NCBI RefSeq assembly: GCF_900109345.1
Contig: NZ_FNZN01000004.1
Location: 434,001 to 498,000, forward strand
Source of the DNA: Maribacter orientalis
GTDB lineage: Bacteria > Bacteroidota > Bacteroidia > Flavobacteriales > Flavobacteriaceae
Direction of reading: 5' to 3'
DNA: 64,000 bases
Part shown: piece by piece, positions 8,080 through 17,314 of the stretch
How the letters are laid out: each line of letters opens with the position of its first letter
Numbering within the stretch: position 1 is the first letter of the stretch
Made by a program: the position numbers and the translations under genes
Notes under the pieces: generated by a model
The model's database searches: none
What the model was told of the DNA's origin: nothing
Seen by the model: the letters and a program-made list of their open reading frames with translations, nothing else

Positions 8080-11000
8080 ATGACTGCTCCTAAAAAGGAC
8101 AAAATTGAACCGCCTGCCACCGAGCAGAACTTCCCCATTGTAGGTATTGGTGCTAGTGCCGGTGGGCTCGATGCTTTTAAGCGATTGCTCAAAGCAATAC
8201 CCGAAAGTTCAGGAATGGCCTATGTGTTGGTGCAGCATCTTGATCCATCACACGAAAGTATGCTGCCTGAGATTTTACAAAGGGTAACAAAAGTTCCCGT
8301 ACATGAAATCACCGAGGACATTCATCTAGCACCAGACCATATCTACATCATTCCTGAAAACAAGATTTTAACATCTACCGATGGAATACTGCAGCTGGCG
8401 CCCCGCGATAAAAAAAATCTAACGCTTTCCATTGATATTTTTTTCAAGTCCCTTGCCGAAGTGCATAAAGAGTTTGCCATAGGTGTGGTATTATCGGGCA
8501 CGGGTAGCGACGGAACACAAGGGTTGAAAGCCATTAAGGAATATGGAGGTATTGGTATAGCGCAGGACATAGAAACAGCAGGCTATGGTAGTATGCCAGA
8601 AAGTGCCATCAATGCCGGGGTTGTTGATTTTATTTTAGCTCCTGAAAAAATTCCCGAGCAGCTTTTGCAAATAAACAGCGCATTCAAAACAAACGATGTT
8701 TACAAAAAAGGGGGGAAAGAGACCAAAGACGATGAAGCTGTTTTCAAACAAATTCTATCGGTACTTCACCAGCGCCGCGGAGTGGATTTCACTCATTATA
8801 AAGATCCAACCTTACGCAGGCGCATAGCCAGAAGAATTGCCATTGTAAAAAAGACAAATCTTACCAAATATCTAAATTTTCTACTGAGCGATAAAGCGGA
8901 ACAGGATGCGCTTTTTCAGGACATGCTCATTCCGGTAACTTCCTTTTTTCGCGACCCGAAAACTTTTCACAACTTAACCGAAAAAATTTTTCCTTCCATC
9001 CTTAAAAATAAAAAATCCGATGCACCTATTCGTATTTGGATAGCAGGTTGCTCCACTGGTGAAGAAGCCTATTCGATTGCGATCTGCCTGCAAGAATTTT
9101 TGGAATCCAATCCTGCTGGCAATCGGAAACGCAATACAAAAATTCAAATTTTTGCTTCCGATATTTCCGAGAAAGCCATTAAAAAAGCACGCTCAGGAAT
9201 TTATACCAAGGCCGAAGTAAAAACACTTTCTGCATCACAACTCAATAATTATTTCACAAAAGACAACGGCAGTTATGTAGTGAGCAAACTTATTAGGGAT
9301 ATGTGCATCATAGCCCCACATAATTTTTTAAAAGACCCGCCATTCGCAAAAATGGATTTAATTAGTTGTCGGAATGTACTTATCTACATGGATACTTTTT
9401 TACAGCAGAAAGTATTCGCCACTTTTCATTATGCACTTAAAGAAAATGGATTTCTTCTTCTTGGCAAATCTGAATCTATAGGTACGTCTTCCGATTTGTT
9501 CGCACCAGTGGTAAAGAAAGAAAAAATCTATACTCGCAAGCTAATTCCGGGCCGTTTCAGGCTCGTTGCTTCTGAACGAAAAGCAAAAGTGATGGCATCA
9601 AAATATAAGACCGAGAACCAACAGGACGCTACCCAAACTAATTTTCGAAAAAGTGCAGAGGCAGTAATGATTTCGAAATCACCCCCAAGTGTTGTGGTGA
9701 ACGAACAAATGGATATTGTCCACATTCATGGCGATATCACGCCCTTTCTTAAGGCACCTCAGGGCAAACCCACATATAATCTCTTGAAAATGGCACGTGA
9801 AGGTCTAGGGTTCGAATTGCGAAACGCCATCCACAAAGCCAACAAAACAAAATTAGCGGTAATAACAGAAAATATTCCCGTTAAAATTAATGCCTTTATA
9901 AATGAGGAATTTAGCCAAGGGGAACAATCTATGGTTGCTATAGAAATTATTCCGCTTACCGATACCATTGAACCACATTACTTAATCCGCTTTATAAATA
10001 GAATAATTCCGTTAGTACAAGAACTAAAATTATCTGAAGCTGGAAAAATAAAAAACGACTTAGCAGAAAAGCGAATCGAACAGTTGGAAAAAGAATTGGC
10101 GCAAGCCCGCGAAGATATGCTTGCCATCACTGAGGACATGGAAAGCTCTAATGAAGAATTGCAAAGCAGCAATGAGGAGATGCAAAGCAGTAACGAGGAG
10201 ATGCAAAGCTTGAACGAAGAATTGGAAACCTCCAAAGAGGAACTGCAATCGACCAATGAGGAACTGATCATCGTAAATCATGAGTTGGTGGAAAAACAAG
10301 AACAGCTCAGCGAAGCGCGTCTCTATTCAGACAGCATCGTGAGTACTATCCGTCATCCGTTAATTATTCTAGATAGATTCCTTTGCATAAAAACTGCCAA
10401 TGCTGCCTTTTACAAAAAATTTAATGTGGATGAAAAGGAAACGGAAAACAAATGGTTTTATGAAATACAGCATCATCAATTTGATGATGCTAAACTGCGC
10501 TCGTTACTCATAAAGGTCCTTTCTCAAAAAAACTATATAGATGACTTTGAAATCATTCTTAAACTTCCTGTATTGGGTGAGCGCACGCTATTGATAAATG
10601 CACGCCAAATTAAAAACAAAAAAACAGATGAGCAATTAGTATTGCTTGCCATTGAAGATATTACAGATCAGGTAGCTGCACTAAAGAAAATTACGGAAAG
10701 TGAAAACCGTTTTAAATTGGCCATGAAGATAAGTGGTCAAATTGCATTTTCTCAGGATGAAAATTTAAAGCATACCTGGATTTATAATCCACATCCAGGC
10801 TTTAGTATTCAGGATATTTTGGGAAAAGATGATTATGAACTGGTTGAACCTGAAACGGCAAGACGGCTTACCTTGCTAAAAAAAGAAGTGCTGGAAACAG
10901 GCACCGGAGTAAAATCAGAAGTTTCAATGATCATAAACGGTGAGGAATCAATTTACGACATGATGATTGAGCCAGTTAAAAATGATACAGGGAAAGTATC

Positions 11001-12252
11001 TGGTATTACGGGGGTTGCTATGAATATTACCGAAAAAGTAATTGCCCAAAAACAAATTGAAGCAAGCGAAAAGGAACAAAAAAAATTAGCTAATTATTTA
11101 AAACTTGCAACGGATTCCGCCAAGGTTGGTATCTGGTCTTTAGATCTTGTTTCATCCAAGTTGGAGTGGTCAAAAATCCATAAAAAATTATGGGGATATG
11201 ACGAATTTCGCGAAGAACTGACTTATGAAGACTGGCATAATGCTATTCTAAAAGAAGATAAAAACTTTGTTTTACAAAGATTGGAAAAAGCAAAACGAAA
11301 TCGTGGGCTTTATGAGGTTGATTATCGAATTAAAAGAGCCGATGACAGCGTCATCGTTTGGATGAGATCGACTGGGGAGTATCATTATGATGAGTCTGGT
11401 AAAGCACATACACTTTCAGGTATTAGTATAGATATTACCAAACTAAAAAGTTTTACCGAAGAATTGGAAATAAAGGTTAAAGAGCGGACCACCACCCTCA
11501 AGAAATTAAACCAACAATTAAAGCAGACCAACTTGCAATTAGACCAATTTGCCCATGTGGCCAGCCACGATTTGCAAGAGCCATTACGTAAAATCTCAAC
11601 CTTTTCCATGCGCTTACAGGAAAATCACAAAGATGAGCTGAGCTTGGAGGTAAAATCCTATCTCGATAAAATTGAAGGAGCATCAAGCCGTATGAAGACC
11701 CTTATTCAAGACCTGCTTAATTATTCTCGGTTGCTCCAACATGAAAAAACGGTTATCAAAACTGATCTAAATGAAACGGTTAAAAATATTTTGACTGATT
11801 TCGAACTGCTTATTGAAGAAAAAAAAGCAGTGATAAAATGCGATGAACTTCCAATCATTGATGCCATCCCTTTACAAATGAACCAACTTTTTTACAACTT
11901 GATCAGCAACGCACTTAAATTTTCAAGGAAAGATGTTCCACCTATAATCAGTATTACCTCGCGCACATTTCAAGAAAAAGAAATTAAAAAGCACCCTTGG
12001 TTAAATAACTCAACACCCTATGTTGAAATTATCGTGAAAGACAACGGAATCGGTTTTGAGCAGAAATATGCAGAAAAAATATTCACAATCTTTCAGCGCC
12101 TGCACAATAAAGAAGATTACACAGGAACTGGTATTGGTTTAGCACTCACAAATAAAATCGCCAAAAATCATCACGGACTAACCTTTGCTGATGCCAAGGA
12201 AAATAAAGGTGCCTCATTTCATGTCATACTTCCGTTTAAACAACCACTATAA
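8080..12252 (+). CDS. CheB-CheR-PAS-histidine kinase fusion protein
   Basis: A soluble multidomain sensor of 1390 residues from the ATG at 8080; a GTG two codons earlier is also in frame. Residues ~18-200 are a CheB methylesterase with catalytic S26 (GIGASAGG), H53 (VLVQHLDPSH) and D144 (SGTGSDG). Residues ~225-490 are a CheR methyltransferase (RDPKTFHNL, SAM motif IWIAGCSTGEEAYS, CRNVLIYM). A long SNEEL/Q-type coiled coil spans ~660-745, then three PAS domains to ~1120. The kinase follows: H1163 in ASHDLQEPLR, N-box LFYNLISNALKF, G1 DNGIGFE, and G2 TGTGIGLAL. Chemotaxis genes and receptors are absent here, so this class probably regulates something other than motility. A receiver gene starts 19 bases downstream. 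Confidence 0.93.
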   Translation: MTAPKKDKIEPPATEQNFPIVGIGASAGGLDAFKRLLKAIPESSGMAYVLVQHLDPSHESMLPEILQRVTKVPVHEITEDIHLAPDHIYIIPENKILTSTDGILQLAPRDKKNLTLSIDIFFKSLAEVHKEFAIGVVLSGTGSDGTQGLKAIKEYGGIGIAQDIETAGYGSMPESAINAGVVDFILAPEKIPEQLLQINSAFKTNDVYKKGGKETKDDEAVFKQILSVLHQRRGVDFTHYKDPTLRRRIARRIAIVKKTNLTKYLNFLLSDKAEQDALFQDMLIPVTSFFRDPKTFHNLTEKIFPSILKNKKSDAPIRIWIAGCSTGEEAYSIAICLQEFLESNPAGNRKRNTKIQIFASDISEKAIKKARSGIYTKAEVKTLSASQLNNYFTKDNGSYVVSKLIRDMCIIAPHNFLKDPPFAKMDLISCRNVLIYMDTFLQQKVFATFHYALKENGFLLLGKSESIGTSSDLFAPVVKKEKIYTRKLIPGRFRLVASERKAKVMASKYKTENQQDATQTNFRKSAEAVMISKSPPSVVVNEQMDIVHIHGDITPFLKAPQGKPTYNLLKMAREGLGFELRNAIHKANKTKLAVITENIPVKINAFINEEFSQGEQSMVAIEIIPLTDTIEPHYLIRFINRIIPLVQELKLSEAGKIKNDLAEKRIEQLEKELAQAREDMLAITEDMESSNEELQSSNEEMQSSNEEMQSLNEELETSKEELQSTNEELIIVNHELVEKQEQLSEARLYSDSIVSTIRHPLIILDRFLCIKTANAAFYKKFNVDEKETENKWFYEIQHHQFDDAKLRSLLIKVLSQKNYIDDFEIILKLPVLGERTLLINARQIKNKKTDEQLVLLAIEDITDQVAALKKITESENRFKLAMKISGQIAFSQDENLKHTWIYNPHPGFSIQDILGKDDYELVEPETARRLTLLKKEVLETGTGVKSEVSMIINGEESIYDMMIEPVKNDTGKVSGITGVAMNITEKVIAQKQIEASEKEQKKLANYLKLATDSAKVGIWSLDLVSSKLEWSKIHKKLWGYDEFREELTYEDWHNAILKEDKNFVLQRLEKAKRNRGLYEVDYRIKRADDSVIVWMRSTGEYHYDESGKAHTLSGISIDITKLKSFTEELEIKVKERTTTLKKLNQQLKQTNLQLDQFAHVASHDLQEPLRKISTFSMRLQENHKDELSLEVKSYLDKIEGASSRMKTLIQDLLNYSRLLQHEKTVIKTDLNETVKNILTDFELLIEEKKAVIKCDELPIIDAIPLQMNQLFYNLISNALKFSRKDVPPIISITSRTFQEKEIKKHPWLNNSTPYVEIIVKDNGIGFEQKYAEKIFTIFQRLHNKEDYTGTGIGLALTNKIAKNHHGLTFADAKENKGASFHVILPFKQPL

Positions 12253-12271
12253 TTCAAAAAGCCAAAGAACT

Positions 12272-12670
12272 ATGAAACAGCATATTGTAATGATAATAGA
12301 TGATGATGAAGACGACAGGTTATTCTTCAAAGAAGCATTATTTTCGAAAATGCTAGAGCAAACCGTTTGTATTGAAGCGAATGACGGTGTAGATGCACTC
12401 GCCAAACTAAACAAAGTAGAGCAATTGCCTGGTTTTATTTTCCTTGATATGAATATGCCCCGTATGGATGGCCGTGAATGTTTGAAACAACTTAAACAAG
12501 ATGAGCAATTAAAACATATTCCGGTAATTATGTATTCTACCTCTTTTTCGGAAAATGCTATAAATGAATTTCACAAACTCGGAGCATCAAATTGTCTGAT
12601 TAAGCCAACGGATATGAAAAAACTTCCTGCGCAAATTAGTGAAATCATGAAACTTATTGCAGATTCTTAA
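12272..12670 (+). CDS. Single-domain response regulator
   Basis: A 132-residue CheY-like receiver starting at the ATG 19 bases after the kinase stop; the frame is open upstream inside the kinase gene but the receiver fold starts here. DDD lies at 10-12, the phospho-acceptor is D59 in FLDMNMP, YSTS is at 88-91, and K111 is followed by the usual Pro. It is co-oriented and surely co-transcribed with the kinase, so it is the likely direct phospho-acceptor of that output-less kinase. It resembles the receiver upstream of the kinase, suggesting duplication. Confidence 0.9.
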   Translation: MKQHIVMIIDDDEDDRLFFKEALFSKMLEQTVCIEANDGVDALAKLNKVEQLPGFIFLDMNMPRMDGRECLKQLKQDEQLKHIPVIMYSTSFSENAINEFHKLGASNCLIKPTDMKKLPAQISEIMKLIADS

Positions 12671-12816
12671 AGCTCTGACCCGTCCTAAAATATTTACGCA
12701 ATAAACTTTAATATATGGAAAATCAAAATAGTTTCCTTTTTCAAAGTTCATATTGAATTATTCAATGCCTCAAATCTTACCATAACCTTTAGATTAGCTT
12801 CCAAGAAATTTAAAGT

Positions 12817-13122
12817 TTAAAAAGAATGGTGATGGTGTTGAAAAGAGGGGGTCCGTATTTCCTCCGCCAATTGCTCCACCTCGCTGGCCAGTTTAGGGTT
12901 ATGTTTCCTGAACATATTCCCGATGCGGGTGAAGTTCCCCTTGTACTTCACCAACATTTTATATTGTTCCAATTGTTCCTCGGTCAACCGTTCGATGACG
13001 GTCTTGCCTAAAGCGGAGCTGCGGCAATATTCGGAGAGGGAAAGCCCTGCCAATTCCGCCCTTTTCCGTAGCAGCTTTTTCTCGTAGAGGGAGCACCGTA
13101 ACTTGATGTAGGTCCTTTTCAT
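12817..13122 (-). CDS. MobC-like plasmid mobilization protein
   Basis: A 101-residue basic protein: KRTYIKLRCSLYEKKLLRKRA, then AGLSLSEYCRSSALGK, then a helical region with LVKYKGNFTRIGNMFRK. This is the ribbon-helix-helix plus helical pattern of MobC/relaxosome accessory proteins, which bind the transfer origin and help the relaxase. It starts 7 bases after the end of the primase frame. The C-terminus EEIRTPSFQHHHHSF is atypical and may mark a frameshift or the deletion border. It is the only element gene without an obvious break, but the relaxase it would serve is missing. Confidence 0.7.
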   Translation of the reverse strand: MKRTYIKLRCSLYEKKLLRKRAELAGLSLSEYCRSSALGKTVIERLTEEQLEQYKMLVKYKGNFTRIGNMFRKHNPKLASEVEQLAEEIRTPSFQHHHHSF

Positions 13123-13129
13123 TTTTCCT

Positions 13130-14095
13130 TTAATCTAAAGGACCATCGGGAGTAAAGCGAGTTTGTCTTTGTGGCAACAAAGACACATCTCGCGCTTTCT
13201 GACCAAGTCCCGCTTTCTGACCAAATCCCTTTTTAGAATTGTATATCAGCCATTCATTCATATCCTTGAATCCTTCGTAAAGCATTCATTTGTCAAGGCA
13301 GTTAGTAGAATGGGGCATCATTTTTTGGGTCGTTCGTTTGCCATTCCCATCGTTGTCCAGATAGAGATTTATAGTTAAATAATCCTGTATGATTTTCGTC
13401 GCTTTTAAAACGAAGGAAGTTGAGTTCAGGACCAAAAAATCATACTCTGCTTCCAAAATTTCATTATTGCTAAGAAGGGATAGTAAGTCGAACACCCCTT
13501 CGGTAACGATAAGTTTTTTATTACCGTTTTTGATATGGGTAATATCCTTGGGCGAACTGCAATTCTTATAATATTTGTTCCGAAGTTCCCATCCACCCGA
13601 AACGTTCTTCAATCCGATGGCGAAGTAGCGTCTTCCATTGTTCAGGTAATGGACTTCCATACAAATGGCCGATGCTGTCGAAATGGAAATCCTTCGTTCA
13701 AATAGATATTGTAACAGACCGTAATGCAAGATAGGCCGTGCATGAAAAATCTGTATTCCATTATGGTTGTCGTTGCATAGAACAGGCCGCTGTTGAAAAG
13801 AGAAAGAGGTAGGGTTCTGTTCAAAAAACATTAAAGCTTCCTTTACCGAGGATTTGGGGATTTTACATGCCAGGTCGATAACATTTCCACCTTTTCCCTC
13901 TCCATGGTCGTACTATCTATTGAGCTTCTTGGACACCTTGAAAGAGGCTTAGGTTTCTGAGCGAAAAGGGCTCAGGAACCAGGCTTCTTTTTCGTTCGTC
14001 CTGGTCGGAAAGTGCCCGAGTTTTGCCAGCGCTTTCTCGATGGGAAAAGTTCGGGCTCTTTCACACGATAATTTGTTTGTTCTTTTTTCTTTCAT
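13130..14095 (-). pseudogene. Toprim/CHC2-type DNA primase, three in-frame stops
   Basis: A single continuous frame of about 321 codons, interrupted only by TAA at 13949-13951, TAG at 13913-13915 and TGA at 13286-13288. The pieces join into one primase. The N-terminal block has NEKEAWFLSPFRSET and, after the first stop, ASFKVSKKLNR. After the second stop comes YDHGEGKGGNVIDLA. The Toprim core has LIVTEGVFDLLSLL and INLYLDNDGNG. After the third stop comes YEGFKDMNEWL. Relatives have Gln and Trp at the first two stops (my recollection), consistent with CAA to TAA and TGG to TAG. No indel is present. The start overlaps the helicase stop as ATGA, and the end lies 7 bases before mobC, so the operon layout is kept. 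The protein would have primed replication of the element. Confidence 0.8.
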
Positions 14096-14963
14096 AAGCC
14101 AAATGGTTCTACCTGTTTTGGGGTGAACCACATTCTAGTGGTATGCTCGCTAGATAACTGCCGCTTTTGCATGTAATATAGAAAGGCGGGTATCTCCGAT
14201 ATCAGTCGGTTCAGGAAATCGGTCTCCTCTTTTTTGAGCACGGGTATTTTCAAGACCCAAAAACGGGTCTCGTTCTCGTCAATTTTTATAAAGTTGTCCT
14301 CGTTGTAACTGCACGGGACGAACTTTCCGAAGAACTCCACTTCCCTTTTATCCTTTCCCTTAGCCTCCAACTTGTTGATGTTGGTCGTACTAAGGTATTT
14401 GATGCGTTCGGTCAATTCTTCTTTGTTGAGCAGTACCTCGTCTATACATATGAGCAGCTTGTTCGCCCAGTCCGCATTGAACTGGCTACTAAAACTATCA
14501 TTGGTCAAGTAGGTCATGTTGTTGTCGAAGATAGCCTTCAGCCATTTCAAAAAAGTACTCTTGCCCGTGGAACGTTCCTTGGAGACCAGACACAAAATGG
14601 GCAGTACCTGTACAGGTTTTGTATACAATAATTGCAGGTAATCCAATCCTAGTTCATAGTGCTTGCCAAAAATGTGTTTCACAAAATTCAACGATCGTTG
14701 GCATTCCCCACCTTTGGTATTGCCGGCAACGGGGAATAGGTATTGTAGAACCCTTTGTACTCCTGCTTAAAATGGATATGATTGGGTATACAGGTAAAGC
14801 CATCGTATTTGGGAACCTTGCCCAGGTAATCCTTGCCATGGTCCTGGCGGATGGTCACGATGTTCCAATGCACCAGGATCTCGTTGAAATGTCCGGCGAT
14901 GGTAGGTGCCTGCACCAATTTATAGTACGATGTGCCCACCCGTAAGTAAGGTACTGTTTTCAT
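14092..14963 (-). pseudogene. Primase-helicase (DUF5906-like ATPase), frameshifted
   Basis: Two frames together make one protein. The N-terminal 91 residues (14688-14963: YLRVGTSYYKLVQAPTIAGH, HWNIVTIRQDHGKDYL) are followed by a -1 shift near 14711, then the ATPase part. The ATPase has a Walker A loop SKERSTGKST, a Walker B LLICIDEV, and NETRFWVLKIPVLKKEETDF. A one-base loss in the run giving PKGGECQ would restore one frame. The C-terminus stops at WFTPKQVEPFGL; relatives are longer, so an internal deletion joining it to the primase start is likely. It would have unwound element DNA at replication. Confidence 0.78.
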
Positions 14964-15038
14964 AAAAAAATGTTTTGATTTCCAAGGGGATTACCAAGAT
15001 GTAACGATGGATTTTGATAAGTTCAGAGATAAGGTCGC

Positions 15039-15308
15039 CTAACGAAAAGGCTCCGTTATGGTTTCGATTTCATTTATCGGCCTTCGTTCGTTCTGGAGCA
15101 GCCAATCCTCTATTTTCCTCCGTTCGAAAAAAATAAGTTTTCCGTTGGGTTTGGAGTGCGGAACGGTTCCCGCAGCGGTAAGTGTGTACAGGTAGCTTCT
15201 GTATATTCCCGTATAGTCACAGGTCTCCTCGAAGGTCAGCACCTACTTGTTCGCCATCAAAAGTTTTTCCAAACGGTCCAGCCGTTCGAGTATTAAAATA
15301 GTGTCCAT
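15039..15308 (-). pseudogene. Excisionase-like helix-turn-helix protein with one in-frame stop
   Basis: From the ATG at 15308 the frame reads MDTILILERLDRLEKLLMANK, then TAG at 15243-15245, then VLTFEETCDYTGIYRSYLYT and GTVPHSKPNGKLIFFERRKI-DWLL in the same frame. The second part is a MerR/excisionase-type winged HTH (HTH_17) as encoded next to integrases. Relatives I recall have an acidic residue at the stop, so GAG to TAG is the simplest change. A fragment from 15242 could in principle still be made from the downstream GTG or CTG. It would have controlled excision or the primase operon. Confidence 0.72.
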
Positions 15309-15404
15309 TTTGTTTCTTTTTAAGGTTACGAAATGAACAAAAGTGCTTTTGTTTTCCTTCAATAGTAGTATTCTATAAATGTATGGAAATAGGCGAATGG
15401 GCCT

Positions 15405-15430
15405 AGGTAACGAGGTAAGGAGGTAAGGAG
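15405..15430. repeat. Three tandem 8-bp repeats AGGTAAxG
   Basis: AGGTAACG, AGGTAAGG, AGGTAAGG and a partial AG follow each other without gap, about 100 bases upstream of the HTH gene start. They may be iteron-like or binding sites of the HTH protein; this is inference. Confidence 0.6.
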
Positions 15431-15512
15431 TTATCCGCAAATAATTGATAAACAGCATATTGAACCAATATGGACCAAACCGGATTAAGTTGAGAAAGCA
15501 CAAATTTTATTC

Positions 15513-15538
15513 GGTTCCATTTGATACCAAATGGAACC
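15513..15538. repeat. 26-base hairpin, 11-bp perfect stem
   Basis: GGTTCCATTTG and CAAATGGAACC are perfect complements around the loop ATAC. It is not followed by a long T tract, so a recombination or nicking site, or an operator, is as likely as a terminator. Confidence 0.65.
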
Positions 15539-15852
15539 ATTTTGAATCTTGGTAAAGTATCCCATAAAGAAGGGAATTGTGGGTTATCAACAATTAAAAA
15601 TCCCTCTACTAAAAAATTTTAAGTCCATCAAAGGTCTTTTTTTTTAAGAATGGATTCTATAAAAGTTCTCTATTTCCACTCACCATTCAAGTTTCAATCA
15701 AAAATTGATATTTTGATTTTGATTTTATTGAACATTTGACCTAATGAATTCTCTTTGTATTTCTACTTTTATATGGCGCTCTATTTATTTCCAATTTCTC
15801 ACGAAGTATTTCCTACAACATAGACTTTTTTTTAATCTTTGGAATTAACTGC

Positions 15853-17078
15853 TTAAAAGTTTTCTTCCAGTTTCTCGCGAAGTATTTCCATGTCATCACA
15901 TACCTTTTGCTCAATTACTTTGGCATAAATTTGTGTGGTGGTTAGCTTTCTGTGTCCTAACATTCTAGAAATAGTTTCTATGGGCACTCTCTGTTAGTCA
16001 TCGTAACGGTTGTCGCAAAAGTATGTCTAGCCATGTGAAAGGTGAGATTTTTTTTGAATGCCAGCTGCTATTGCAATTTCTTTTAGGTAAGCATTCACTT
16101 TTTGATTTGATATTTTAGGAAACAACGTGCCATAAATCTGACACCGTTTATCTTCTCGGTAAATTTTGATAATATTTAAAGCTTTCGATAGTAAAGGAAT
16201 TTTAACTGGATTCCTGGTCTTTTGCCTTTTATTTGCAATCCACATTCGTTTATCCAAACCCATAACCAAACTCCCTTCCGAGAGTAGCATCATATCTATA
16301 TAACTAATCCCTGTGTAGCAGCTGAATACAAATAAGTCTTTTACCGTTCTCAATCTCAAAGAGTGTAATGTCAACTCCTCTAAAAGTTCTAATTCTTTGC
16401 CTGTTAGATGACCGCGGTTTGTGGGAATTAGTTTTTGTTTGAATTTACGGAAGGGGTCTTGACCGATCCATTCGATATCATAAGCTAAAGTGACCATTCT
16501 CCTTAAACGCTGGATATGTTTCATTACTGCGTTGTTCCCAATCTGCTTTTGATAATGACTTGGTTTATGGCCTCGTAGAAAATTTTCAAAACCGAGTATA
16601 AATTTATAATCAAGAAGCGATAGTTCCATGTCGTCATTTTTTAAATAGAGTAGGATGTATTTTTGACTAATTAAATAGAGCCTTGAAATGTTTCTATGCA
16701 GTTTGTAAAACATTTTATCATTATGGCAGGCAATTATATCAGTAAGCGTAAATTCCTTTGGCTTATCGTCCCCTTGGAATTTGGATTTTACCGTTTGTGG
16801 GGTAATCCGCTTATCATCTGCCTTTAATTCTTGATAGCACTGAAACAACTTTGCATGTACTTCATTAAGGTATTGATTAATACTTTTGGCGTTTGCACTT
16901 AAACCCTTGACTCGCTGCTTTTCAGGACTCCAAAGTTGCGTGTCAATTCTTCTTTTAAGGCTAATGTTGAGCTTTTTGCCGTCTATGGTTATCCTGTGGC
17001 ATAAAGGGGGGCTTGATTGTTCTTAATTCTTCTGGCGTATAGCCAAAATAAGATTGAAAATGTGGAAGTAGTACGCAT
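15853..17078 (-). pseudogene. Tyrosine recombinase/integrase, three frameshifts
   Basis: About 408 codons spread over shifting frames. The N-terminus from ATG 17078 reads MRTTSTFSILFWLYARRIKN-QAPLYA, then shifts near 17000 (an extra AC in GCCACAGG) into ITIDGKKLNISLKRRID. The long central frame holds the SAM-like core-binding domain and FSCYTGISYIDMMLL. A second shift in the A8 run at about 16048-16055 leads to HMARHTFATTVTMTN (Arg and His of the active site). A third near 15990 leads to VPIETISRMLGHRKLTTTQIYAKV, with the nucleophile Tyr. The missing Arg in the TG box is normal for several Bacteroidota integrases. It would have catalysed element integration; it cannot now. Confidence 0.85.
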
Positions 17079-17089
17079 AACAAACGTCG

Positions 17090-17104
17090 TTAAGTTAAAC
17101 TTAA
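17090..17104. repeat. 7-bp inverted repeat upstream of the integrase
   Basis: TTAAGTT-A-AACTTAA, 12 bases upstream of the integrase ATG. It could be an operator or part of the recombination site. Confidence 0.4.
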
Positions 17105-17314
17105 TTAAGGACGAAAGTCAAATCACCTACAAATCGTTAATTTAACAGATTTAAAATAAACAATTACAAAATACGAAAACATTTGAAAAAAATGTTGACG
17201 ATTTGTGAACTCTAATAGATGGTTCTAAATGATATTATTTGAAACCAATAAATATCCAAACATTGATAATCAATGTATTATATACTATATTGAATTCGTT
17301 TATAAGTCAAAAAG

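Larger units (their letters stand above)
15309..15852. other. Gap between HTH gene and integrase with repeats
   Basis: About 540 bases of AT-rich DNA. It contains an 8-bp tandem repeat (15405-15430) and a strong 26-base hairpin (15513-15538). No gene is visible. It sits where the element's regulatory or replication sites would be expected. Confidence 0.5.
12817..17078. mobile_element. Decayed mobilizable integrative element
   Basis: The minus-strand order integrase, HTH/excisionase-like gene, primase-helicase, Toprim primase, MobC-like gene is the backbone of small mobilizable transposons of Bacteroidota. Four of the five genes are broken: three frameshifts in the integrase, one stop in the HTH gene, one frameshift in the helicase and three in-frame stops in the primase. 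No relaxase follows mobC, so that end appears deleted. The right side lies 237 bases from the 3' end of tRNA-Arg(CCT). I found no duplicated attachment site, so the borders given are gene borders only. Confidence 0.8.

Noticed and set aside
9978-10299. Antisense frames opposite the kinase coiled coil
   Set aside because: Their Ser/Cys/Phe-rich repeats are the reverse reading of the SNEELQ repeats of the kinase gene.
13130-15308. Stop-codon reassignment or readthrough for the four in-frame stops
   Set aside because: All three stop codons serve as normal ends for intact genes in the window, and neighbouring element genes carry frameshifts; decay is the simpler reading.
15309-15503. Upstream extension of the HTH gene to 15503
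   Set aside because: The extra residues are hydrophobic and unrelated to the family; the coiled-coil start at 15308 fits.
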